DNA from: an uncultured Lachnospiraceae bacterium
Lineage (GTDB): Bacteria; Bacillota; Clostridia; Lachnospirales; Lachnospiraceae
Direction of reading: 5' to 3'
NCBI GenBank assembly: GCA_947594335.1
Contig: CANQEC010000139.1
Coordinates: 1-6,524, forward strand
DNA length: 6,524 nt
Positions 1 to 5,526 of this stretch are shown here, one piece after another (within the stretch, counting starts at the first letter, position 1; each line of letters starts with the position of its first letter). Position numbers and translations under genes: made by a program. Under the pieces are notes generated by a model. It was not told where the DNA came from, searched no databases, and saw only the letters and a list, made by a program, of their open reading frames with translations.

Positions 1-239
1 GCCGGCTCTGTGATATCCCCGACATAATGTGCCTTGATCCCCAGGTGCGCAAGCCTCTTGCAGATCGCCTCCAGCGACAGAAGCACTCTGCCGACGCCTA
101 CGAAAAACACCTGATCAGCCTCCAGAACCGCCTCCACGAATTTCTGAACCGATTCCGGATCGACCACTCCAAGCGCCGCGTCCAGCTCGCTCAAAACACT
201 TTTCAAAGTCTCCTGATAATGCTCCTCATAATATCCCAT
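1..239 (-). CDS. SIS-domain sugar-phosphate isomerase, HxlB-like (N-terminal part, runs off the left edge)
   Basis: Reading leftward from an ATG at 239, 79 codons stay open to the window edge, so the C-terminal half is missing (6-phospho-3-hexuloisomerases are usually about 180-200 aa). The fragment has the layout of an HxlB/PHI N-terminus: an amphipathic helix with a Tyr-rich start (MGYYEEHY), a hydrophobic strand ending in FFVGVGR (residues 45-51), a helix with KRLAHLGIKA (61-70), then HYVGDITEP (71-79), which matches the family's VGE-x-TTP strand. In known HxlB proteins the strand-loop reads GxGRSG; here it reads GVGRVL, so the phosphosugar-binding Ser is Val52. The start is supported by AAAGGA at 250-255, ten bases upstream, overlapping the TAA of the preceding epimerase gene; the gap between the genes is 14 bp. 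It is probably the third gene of the kinase-epimerase operon. SIS fold is fairly secure; substrate is inference (hexulose-6-phosphate isomerase, or a sugar-sensing or other isomerase). Confidence 0.8.
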   Translation of the reverse strand, partial: MGYYEEHYQETLKSVLSELDAALGVVDPESVQKFVEAVLEADQVFFVGVGRVLLSLEAICKRLAHLGIKAHYVGDITEP

Positions 240-253
240 TGTAATCCCATCCT

Positions 254-961
254 TTACTTTCCGCCGTTGATCTGATCTTCCAGTTCCCTGAGTTCTCTGA
301 GGCTTTCTGTCTGATCATTTTTCCGGATACAGGTGCTTCCGGCCACAAAAATATTTGCCTCGCCCGTGCTTCCGTATGTCATGATGTCTTCCTTTGAGAT
401 ACGTCCGTCAAGGATCACGCGGGTATCCAGATTCCTTTGCGCGATCATTCTGTGCAGATCCGCGATCTTGGCCGCCGCATACGGAACCTTGCTCTCGCCT
501 TTGACCTGCGCAAACCCGGGATTGATCAGCATCAGCAGAACGGCGTCGCATTTGTCCAGAACATAGTCCAGGACATTCAGCGGCGTCGCGGGCTTTAAAG
601 CGACGCCGGCGCGCACTCCTTTGCTGTGAATGTAATTCAGCATCCCGTCAATGTGATCGCACGTCTCTGCATGAAACACGATCTGAGCTGCTCCGGCCTC
701 GATCAGCTCGTCCACATAAAACTGCGGATCCGTCACCATCACATGTGCCTCAAACACCAGGTCTGTCTTTTTCCGAAGCTGTTTGACCGTGTCCAGTCCC
801 AGCGGCATGCTCGGGCTGAAATGCCCGTCCAGAATATCAATGTGGAGCATACGGATGCCGCTTTTCTCCACCAGCGCCGCCTGGCTCTCCAGATTGCACA
901 TGTCAAGCGTAATCAAAGACGGCGATATCATACATTTCTTTTTCCATATTTCCTCTCTCAT
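254..961 (-). CDS. Ribulose-phosphate 3-epimerase family protein (RPE / allulose-6-phosphate epimerase-like)
   Basis: A 235-aa cytoplasmic TIM-barrel protein. Family hallmarks are present in order: ISPSL (12-16); HIDILDGHFSPS (40-51), equivalent to HxDxMDGxFxPN; EAHVMVTDP (71-79), equivalent to the xxHLMxxxP segment; INPGFAQ (146-152), equivalent to VNPGFGGQ; ILDGRI (183-188), equivalent to VDGGI; and AGSTCI (207-212). Predicted metal ligands are His40, Asp42, His73 and Asp185, with Asp42 and Asp185 as the acid/base pair. Enzymes of this family epimerise C3 of ketose phosphates: Rpe acts on ribulose-5-P/xylulose-5-P, AlsE on allulose-6-P/fructose-6-P. The phosphate-side loops are divergent, and a kinase and an HxlB-like isomerase flank it, so an AlsE-like or novel substrate is more likely than housekeeping Rpe (inference). 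The ATG at 961 overlaps the kinase stop as ATGA, with AGGAG at 973-977 eleven bases upstream. An ATG at 931 would give MISPSL, closer to the usual family N-terminus, but has a weaker ribosome site. Confidence 0.88.
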   Translation of the reverse strand: MREEIWKKKCMISPSLITLDMCNLESQAALVEKSGIRMLHIDILDGHFSPSMPLGLDTVKQLRKKTDLVFEAHVMVTDPQFYVDELIEAGAAQIVFHAETCDHIDGMLNYIHSKGVRAGVALKPATPLNVLDYVLDKCDAVLLMLINPGFAQVKGESKVPYAAAKIADLHRMIAQRNLDTRVILDGRISKEDIMTYGSTGEANIFVAGSTCIRKNDQTESLRELRELEDQINGGK

Positions 962-1908
962 GATCTTCTGTTCTCCTGCAGAAATTTTTCGATTCTTTCC
1001 CTTGTCGGAAGAGAGGCGATCGCTCCCTTTTCCCCCACGGCCAGAGAACCGCTCACATTGCCGTAGATAACCGCTTCCCTCAGCTTCTCCTCCGTCAGCT
1101 TTTCCACTTTGCCGATGCCTTCGATCAGCAGCTTCGACAGAAACGCCCCCCAGAACGCGTCGCCGGCCCCAGTCGTATCAGCCACCTTTTCCACTTTGCT
1201 GCCTTCTATGGAATAAGACTTTCCTTTGAAGAAATACGTCGCGCCGTCTTTTCCGCGCGTCAGTACCGTCACAGCAATCCCGTATTTCTCCATCGCATCC
1301 GGTACATGCTCCTCGCCTCCGACCATATCGACCTCCTCTTCCGAAAGCTTCAGGAGGTCAACATACGGAAGAACCGTCTCCACCGCGGCCGTACACGCCT
1401 GCTTGTCATCATGCCACATAAGATTTCTGTAATTAACATCAAACGCCACCATTTTTCCAAGCTCATGCGCCCGCTTCATCGCGTACCTGGTCGCCTCAGC
1501 CGCTTCCCCCGCAGACAAAGAGCAGGAACCCGCGTTCAGAATCCTGCATGCCTGCAGATCCTCGTCTTTTATCTCGTCCCTGGAGAGCATCATATCCGCG
1601 CCCGGCTTTCTGGCAAAGGTAAAGCTTCTCTCATTATCTTCTGTCAGCGATACAAACGCCATCGTCGTAGTCGCCTCATCGCACAGAGCCGGGGAGAGCG
1701 GCTTTACATGATTTTCTTCCAGAACGCCGATCAGAAATCTGCCGAAATCATCATTTCCGACCTTGCAGTACATTCCGGATTCCAGTCCGTTGCGCGCGGC
1801 CGCAATCGCCACATTCGCCGGCGCTCCTCCCGCGTTTCTTACGTAACTCCCCGCTTCTTCCCCAGGCAGGAAATCTATCACCATTTCGCCAATTGAAATA
1901 AAATCCAT
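958..1908 (-). CDS. PfkB-family carbohydrate kinase, fructokinase-like
   Basis: A 316-aa ATP-dependent sugar kinase of the ribokinase/PfkB superfamily, a normal family length. Visible features are the N-terminal IGEMVIDFLPG (7-17), typical of the fructokinase branch; the glycine-rich substrate-side signature NAGGAPANVAIAAARNG (25-41) followed by KVGNDDFG (49-56); FDVNYR (156-161); and the anion-hole/catalytic motif DTTGAGDAF (244-252), with Asp250 as catalytic base. It should phosphorylate a hexose or ketose, probably at C6 (family knowledge); fructose, allulose or a related ketose is inferred from context. The start at 1908 is chosen because AAAGGA lies eight bases upstream; ATG 1917 and TTG 1932 in the same frame are badly placed for that site. 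It is the first gene after a strong promoter, and its TGA overlaps the next gene's ATG by four bases. Confidence 0.92.
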   Translation of the reverse strand: MDFISIGEMVIDFLPGEEAGSYVRNAGGAPANVAIAAARNGLESGMYCKVGNDDFGRFLIGVLEENHVKPLSPALCDEATTTMAFVSLTEDNERSFTFARKPGADMMLSRDEIKDEDLQACRILNAGSCSLSAGEAAEATRYAMKRAHELGKMVAFDVNYRNLMWHDDKQACTAAVETVLPYVDLLKLSEEEVDMVGGEEHVPDAMEKYGIAVTVLTRGKDGATYFFKGKSYSIEGSKVEKVADTTGAGDAFWGAFLSKLLIEGIGKVEKLTEEKLREAVIYGNVSGSLAVGEKGAIASLPTRERIEKFLQENRRS

Positions 1909-1916
1909 ATGACTCA

Positions 1917-1922
1917 TCCTTT
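1917..1922 (-). promoter_or_regulatory. Ribosome binding site deciding the kinase start
   Basis: Minus-strand AAAGGA sits eight bases before the ATG at 1908. The in-frame ATG at 1917 overlaps this element and the TTG at 1932 lies upstream of it, so the downstream ATG is the best start. Confidence 0.65.
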
Positions 1923-1939
1923 CGCTGTACAATCCTGTT

Positions 1940-1961
1940 CTTTTTCAGAATACCTTTTTCA
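1940..1961 (-). repeat. Direct repeat TGAAAAAG x2 flanking and overlapping the -10 box
   Basis: Minus-strand TGAAAAAG occurs at 1961-1954 and again at 1947-1940, 14 bp start to start, with GTATTC between them, so the -10 box is framed by the copies. It could be an operator half-site pair or chance A-richness. No known regulator motif is recognised. Confidence 0.4.
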
Positions 1962-1975
1962 TTTGGCAATGTCAA
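1947..1975 (-). promoter_or_regulatory. Sigma-70/SigA-type promoter for the kinase-epimerase-isomerase operon
   Basis: Read on the minus strand: a perfect -35 box TTGACA (1975-1970), a 17-bp spacer, and -10 box TATTCT (1952-1947), which matches TATAAT at four of six positions. Transcription should start near 1940, giving a leader of about 30 nt with AAAGGA before the kinase ATG. The -35 box begins one base beyond the ATTTTTTTA tail of the preceding operon's terminator, which fits an independent transcription unit. An 8-bp direct repeat overlaps the -10 region. Confidence 0.8.
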
Positions 1976-2027
1976 TAAAAAAATCCGCGGGAAGCCACGA
2001 GACAAAAGTCTCATGTCCTCTCCGCGG
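1976..2027 (-). terminator. Rho-independent terminator closing the nucleoside operon
   Basis: On the minus strand, outer arms CCGCGG (2027-2022 and 1990-1985) enclose an A bulge, a GAGG/CTTC block with one G-T wobble, one A-G mismatch, CAT/GTG with a terminal wobble, then GAGAC/GTCTC (2012-2008 and 2003-1999) around a TTTT loop (2007-2004). This is an imperfect stem of about 18 bp. It is followed by A and seven Ts (1983-1977). It starts 22 bases after the stop of the DUF4432 gene. There is no T-run on the plus-strand side, so it acts leftward only. Confidence 0.9.
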
Positions 2028-2032
2028 TCTGG

Positions 2033-2044
2033 GATTCCGGAATC
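2033..2044. repeat. 12-bp perfect palindrome GATTCCGGAATC
   Basis: A perfect self-complementary 12-mer lies between the DUF4432 stop codon (2051-2049) and the terminator stem. As RNA it cannot form a good hairpin because it has no loop, but it could be a dyad protein-binding site or part of terminator structure. Its function is unknown and it may be chance. Confidence 0.4.
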
Positions 2045-2048
2045 TGCG

Positions 2049-3101
2049 TCACTGAAATTTCGCCTTAAACGCGGCTGCCGCCGCATCAATCTCTTCTTTT
2101 CCGTCCAGTATCTGAAAATTCAGAACATTCTTCTCGCCGGCAAACGGCTTCAGCTTATGCACCGTCCCCTGCTTTTCGTGATAAACCCTGCCATAAACGC
2201 TGGAATTTGCCGGTTCCAGCCCGATGACATAGTCCCCGGAAGCGATGGATTTCCACTCCATGAAATACGGAAGGAACTTCGTGTTGTAAGAGAGCTTAAG
2301 ACCCAGTCCCAAAGACTCATTGACCACCAGAATTTCCGTATTGCCCGCGCTGTCCGTCTTTAGGTCATGGATAAAGACGTATTCCGGTTCGTTGTCCTTT
2401 GGAGCGTCCATGCGGTCATACTCCGCCTCATGACCTTCCCCGTCCTTATCCCTCGCGGTCACAGATCTGGTGGGAATATACAGCCTGGTATTTTCATCCA
2501 GGAACGGATAGCCCATATTTATGTGATACAGGATCATCAGAGGCTCTTCCCTGAAGGATTCATTCTCGATCTCATCCGTGACCGTGATCGTTTTCTCGCC
2601 GAACACGGTGGATATTTCCCGGCGCAGCACCATATTCTCACCGAACAGCGCCGCCTCCCGCATCTCGCCGCTGACGCTCAGGACGTATCTGTCATCGACC
2701 CAGCGTGCGTCAGCGCACAGATGCTCTCCCGGAGTCGTGCGGATACGGCCGTGCATCGGATAATCCACACCCTCAACCGTGCAGGGCGCGCAGATATTTT
2801 CAAGTCCGGAAGTAAAGAAAAATCCTCCCATAATACTCCGGATCGCCTCTTCGCCGTTCGTATCGTAGTGATTTCTCCCCTGCAGCCCCGGCTTGGACAG
2901 GAAATTCATATTTATGCCCCTGTAGCTGATACTGCCGATATCCAGACACTTATCCGCAAGAACCCGGTACGACAGGCATCCGTTTTTTACTTCATACACT
3001 TTCAGGCCTGAAGAACGCCCTTCCGCGTAAACTGCCGGGCGCACGCTGGCCACCTGCTGCATGCTTCCCAGATATTTCATCAGATTTTCTTTCCTGTTCA
3101 T
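2049..3101 (-). CDS. DUF4432 / aldose 1-epimerase-like (galactose mutarotase superfamily) protein
   Basis: A 350-aa soluble protein predicted to be a beta-sandwich of the galactose-mutarotase superfamily, most like the DUF4432 group. Supporting motifs are YRVLADKCLDIG (45-56), GGFFFTSGLENICAPC (92-107), MHGRI (116-120), LYHINMGYP (191-199) and GLEPANSSVYGR (294-305). His117, His193 and Glu296 are positioned like the two histidines and the catalytic glutamate of mutarotases, so anomerase or related sugar isomerase activity is plausible but not proven. The ATG at 3101 is preceded by GGAGGAGGT with about seven bases of spacing, entirely within the 18-bp gap after deoC, so it is the last gene of the deo-type operon. 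A role in balancing anomers of ribose or deoxyribose released from nucleosides is inference. It is not a canonical deo gene. Confidence 0.85.
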   Translation of the reverse strand: MNRKENLMKYLGSMQQVASVRPAVYAEGRSSGLKVYEVKNGCLSYRVLADKCLDIGSISYRGINMNFLSKPGLQGRNHYDTNGEEAIRSIMGGFFFTSGLENICAPCTVEGVDYPMHGRIRTTPGEHLCADARWVDDRYVLSVSGEMREAALFGENMVLRREISTVFGEKTITVTDEIENESFREEPLMILYHINMGYPFLDENTRLYIPTRSVTARDKDGEGHEAEYDRMDAPKDNEPEYVFIHDLKTDSAGNTEILVVNESLGLGLKLSYNTKFLPYFMEWKSIASGDYVIGLEPANSSVYGRVYHEKQGTVHKLKPFAGEKNVLNFQILDGKEEIDAAAAAFKAKFQ

Positions 3102-3119
3102 TGGAAAACCTCCTCCGGA

Positions 3120-3794
3120 TCAATAACCGCCCTGTCCGGCCGCGGCTTCACTCTTCATAATTTTGATCAGTCTGCTGGTTCCCAGCCGCCCGGCCCCGAG
3201 GCTGATAAATTTTTCCGCGTCATCAAAGCTGGAAATTCCTCCGGCAGCTTTAACCCTGACTCCTTTTCCCACATGCTCCTTCATCAGCTTCACATCCGCG
3301 AATGTCGCCCCCGCCGTTGAAAAGCCCGTTGATGTCTTGATAAAATCAGCGCCTGCCTCTGTAACAATCTCACACATTTTGATCTTCTCCTCATCGGAAA
3401 GGAGGCAGGTTTCTATGATCACCTTCAGGATCTTTTCCCCGCAGGCTTTTTTGATCTCCCGGATCTCTTCCTCCAGCTCCTCATAACGTTTGTCCTTGAG
3501 AAGCCCTATATTGATCACCATGTCGATTTCGGATGCTCCTTTTGCGATCGCATCCTTCGCCTCAAACACTTTTGTCTCCTTCGTACTGTAGCCGTTCGGA
3601 AATCCGATCACCGTGCAGATCGGAAGCTTTCCGTCCACATAGTTCGCAGCTCTTTCCACATAGGAGGCGGGAATGCAGGCGGAAGCCGTTTTGTATTTTA
3701 CCGCGTCGTCCAGAATTATCCGAATCTCTTCCCATGTCGCCGCCTGGGTCAGCAGCGTGTGATCCACATATTTCAAAATTTCTGCTTTCGTCAT
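3120..3794 (-). CDS. deoC: Deoxyribose-phosphate aldolase
   Basis: A 224-aa class I aldolase (TIM barrel, cytoplasmic) that cleaves 2-deoxyribose-5-phosphate to glyceraldehyde-3-phosphate and acetaldehyde. Visible features are DHTLL (11-15) near the N-terminus, IGFPNGYS (63-70), EIDMVINIG (89-97) with catalytic Asp91, FIKTSTGF (151-158) with Schiff-base Lys153, and VKAAGGI (181-187) with the second essential lysine Lys182. Their spacing matches Asp102/Lys167/Lys201 of the E. coli enzyme after allowing for a shorter chain. The ATG at 3794 is chosen because AGGAG stands about eight bases upstream and MTKAEILKYVDHTLL is a normal family N-terminus. An in-frame start at 3833 would add 13 residues with no family match. 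A 75-bp gap with a perfect hairpin separates it from deoB, and the mutarotase-like gene follows after 18 bp. Confidence 0.97.
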   Translation of the reverse strand: MTKAEILKYVDHTLLTQAATWEEIRIILDDAVKYKTASACIPASYVERAANYVDGKLPICTVIGFPNGYSTKETKVFEAKDAIAKGASEIDMVINIGLLKDKRYEELEEEIREIKKACGEKILKVIIETCLLSDEEKIKMCEIVTEAGADFIKTSTGFSTAGATFADVKLMKEHVGKGVRVKAAGGISSFDDAEKFISLGAGRLGTSRLIKIMKSEAAAGQGGY

Positions 3795-3839
3795 TGTATT
3801 GTCTCCTCTCTGCCTTTGGTTTCCTGCCCGCACATAACT

Positions 3840-3865
3840 TTTATGCCGGGCAGACCCGGCATAAA
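3840..3865. repeat. Perfect 11-bp inverted repeat (hairpin) between deoB and deoC
   Basis: On the plus strand TTTATGCCGGG, a CAGA loop, then CCCGGCATAAA: an 11-bp fully matched stem with a 4-nt loop, starting four bases after the deoB stop codon. Neither strand carries a T-run after the stem, so it is not a classical intrinsic terminator. It probably folds in the operon mRNA as a stability or processing element, or gives partial termination that lowers deoC relative to deoB (inference). Confidence 0.75.
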
Positions 3866-3869
3866 CTGC

Positions 3870-5060
3870 TTACTTCAGATCCTTAAGCAGCGAACTTCCG
3901 ATCGTATTCTCCGGCATATCCACCTTGAAATTCTCCGCGATCGTCGCGCCGATCACCGCAAAGGTATCCTGGCCGGCCAGCGGTCCGCCCTCTTTCATCT
4001 TTTTGGAATACGCCACAAGCGGGACATATTCCCTCGTATGGTCCGTGCCGGTATGGGTGGGATCGGTTCCATGATCCGCCGTCAGAATCAGAAGATCGTC
4101 CGTCCTCATCTCCTCCAGAAGCACACCTAAGTTTTCGTCAAATTTCTCTATCTCCCGCGCATACCCTTCCACATTTCTGCGGTGTCCCCACAGCGCGTCA
4201 AAATCGACAAGATTTGTGAAGCAAAGTCCGTGAAAATCCTTTCTGCATATCTCAATCGTCTGTTCCATTCCGTGAACGGAGCTGAGAGACCGGTTTGTCT
4301 GTGTGATACCTTCCCCGCAGAAAATGTCGTTGATCTTTCCGACGCTGATCACGTCAAAACCCGCGTCTTTCAAAGCGTTCAGAACGGTCGGACCGCTCGG
4401 CTTTAAGGCATAGTCGTGCCGGTTGCTGGTGCGCCTGAATTCGCCTTTCTTTTTCCCGACATACGGCCTTGCGATCACACGGCCCACGCGCCATTCGTCC
4501 TTCATGGTGATCTCCCGCGCGATCTCGCAGCAGCGGTACAGATTCTGCAGATCAAATGTCTCCTCATTTCCACAGATCTGAAGAACGGAATCCGCCGAAG
4601 TATAAACGATCATTGCCCCGGTGCTGATCTCCTCCTCTCCGAGTTCCTCAATGATCTCCGTGCCGCTGGCGCTTTTATTGCCGATCACCCGTTTTCCGCA
4701 CCGCTTTTCAAGCTCCGCGATCAGCTCCGGCGGAAAACCGGTTTCGGTGAAAGTGAGCAGCGGTTTCTCCGTCCTGATCCCCATCATTTCCCAGTGGCCG
4801 GTCATCGTATCCTTGGCATTGCTTGCCTCTCCAAGCCGCGCATAGCGGCCGGCCGGATCCTGAATCCCCTTCATCTGCCCCGCAGGATGAAGATTCACCA
4901 TGCCAAGCTTTTCAAGATTGGGAATGGCAATCTTCCCCATCTTTTCGAGAATATGTCCGAAAGTGTCTGCGCCGGCATCCCCGAATTTCGCGGCGTCCGG
5001 CATGGCCCCGATCCCGAGCGAATCGAGAACAATCACAAAAATTCTTCTGTACTCACTCAT
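3870..5060 (-). CDS. deoB: Phosphopentomutase
   Basis: A 396-aa, Mn-dependent alkaline-phosphatase-superfamily enzyme that interconverts (deoxy)ribose-1-phosphate and (deoxy)ribose-5-phosphate, linking nucleoside phosphorolysis to DeoC and the pentose phosphate pathway. Length and residues match the Bacillus cereus type: RRIFVIVLDSLGIGAMPDA (5-23) with metal ligand Asp13; DTMTGHWEMMG (84-94) with phosphorylated Thr85; RRTSNRHDYALKP (209-221); LVDFDALWGHRRN (284-296) with ligands Asp288 and His293; and LTADHGTDPTHTGTDHTRE (326-344) with Asp329, His330 and His341. The cap domain lies between, roughly residues 95-220. The ATG at 5060 is preferred: AGAGGTGA lies eight bases upstream and MSEYRRIF is the family start. 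A GTG at 5087 overlapping the cdd stop is in frame but adds nine unmatched residues. The gap after cdd is then 23 bp. Confidence 0.97.
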   Translation of the reverse strand: MSEYRRIFVIVLDSLGIGAMPDAAKFGDAGADTFGHILEKMGKIAIPNLEKLGMVNLHPAGQMKGIQDPAGRYARLGEASNAKDTMTGHWEMMGIRTEKPLLTFTETGFPPELIAELEKRCGKRVIGNKSASGTEIIEELGEEEISTGAMIVYTSADSVLQICGNEETFDLQNLYRCCEIAREITMKDEWRVGRVIARPYVGKKKGEFRRTSNRHDYALKPSGPTVLNALKDAGFDVISVGKINDIFCGEGITQTNRSLSSVHGMEQTIEICRKDFHGLCFTNLVDFDALWGHRRNVEGYAREIEKFDENLGVLLEEMRTDDLLILTADHGTDPTHTGTDHTREYVPLVAYSKKMKEGGPLAGQDTFAVIGATIAENFKVDMPENTIGSSLLKDLK

Positions 5061-5068
5061 TTTCTGTC

Positions 5069-5076
5069 TCACCTCT
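5069..5076 (-). promoter_or_regulatory. Ribosome binding site deciding the deoB start
   Basis: Minus-strand AGAGGTGA with an 8-nt spacer before ATG 5060. It lies inside the longer alternative reading from GTG 5087 and so argues for the shorter protein. Confidence 0.7.
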
Positions 5077-5083
5077 TTTTCGT

Positions 5084-5503
5084 TCACAAAAGATCCCCCG
5101 GTCCGAATCCAAGCGGCAGCAGCTCACGCAGGGTAAAAATGTCATAATGCTCTTTCCCTGCCGCCAGAATGATCTGAAATGTCTCCGGGTCACAGAATTC
5201 CATCATCACCTGCCGGCACACGCCGCAGGGCGGCGTGTATCCCGTAAGAACTCCGTCTTTTCCTCCCACGATACAGATCGCCTGAAACTCCCGTTCTCCC
5301 TCGCTCACCGCCTTAAAAAACGCCGTCCGCTCCGCGCAGTTCGTGGGGGTGTAGGACGCGTTCTCAATGTTGCAGCCGCCGTATATTTTCCCGCTCTTTG
5401 TCAGAAGCGCCGCCCCTACCCGGAAATTAGAATACGGCACGTAGGAAAATTTCAGCTGACCGACGGCAGTATCAATCAGTCTGCGGATCTCTGTTTCCTT
5501 CAT
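5084..5503 (-). CDS. cdd: Cytidine deaminase
   Basis: A 139-aa member of the small homotetrameric, Bacillus-type cytidine deaminase group, which hydrolyses cytidine and deoxycytidine to uridine and deoxyuridine plus ammonia. The motifs are complete: YVPYSNFRVGAAL (21-33); the nucleoside-binding segment CNIENASY (44-51); TNCAERTA (54-61) with zinc ligand Cys56 and proton-shuttle Glu58; and PPCGVCRQ (91-98) with zinc ligands Cys93 and Cys96. The three-cysteine zinc site is what distinguishes this form from the longer His-Cys-Cys E. coli type. GGAGG with seven bases of spacing precedes the ATG at 5503. The gene is 23 bp downstream of udp, so its product supplies the uridine that Udp cleaves. Confidence 0.97.
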   Translation of the reverse strand: MKETEIRRLIDTAVGQLKFSYVPYSNFRVGAALLTKSGKIYGGCNIENASYTPTNCAERTAFFKAVSEGEREFQAICIVGGKDGVLTGYTPPCGVCRQVMMEFCDPETFQIILAAGKEHYDIFTLRELLPLGFGPGDLL

Positions 5504-5526
5504 TTTACTACCTCCGGCAAGAACTC

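Noticed and set aside
1..961. Ribulose monophosphate (formaldehyde-fixing) hps-phi pair
   Set aside because: The barrel protein carries RPE-type HxDxxDG and NPGF motifs rather than those of hexulose-6-phosphate synthase, and the SIS protein lacks the GRSG motif.
1751..2089. Minus-strand 112-codon frame across the terminator and kinase promoter
   Set aside because: It runs through the terminator stem, the promoter and the kinase N-terminus in another frame. Its Arg-rich product has no family resemblance.
2013..2363. Plus-strand open frame opposite the DUF4432 gene, and similar long plus-strand frames across the window (for example 1306-1896, 2367-3011, 4416-5147, 5533-6300)
   Set aside because: Each lies antisense to a gene with clear family motifs, shows no recognisable domain, has Arg/His/Ser-rich shadow composition and lacks a convincing ribosome site.
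3840..3865. Intrinsic terminator between deoB and deoC
   Set aside because: The stem is perfect but neither strand has a T-run after it. It is kept only as a hairpin of unknown role.
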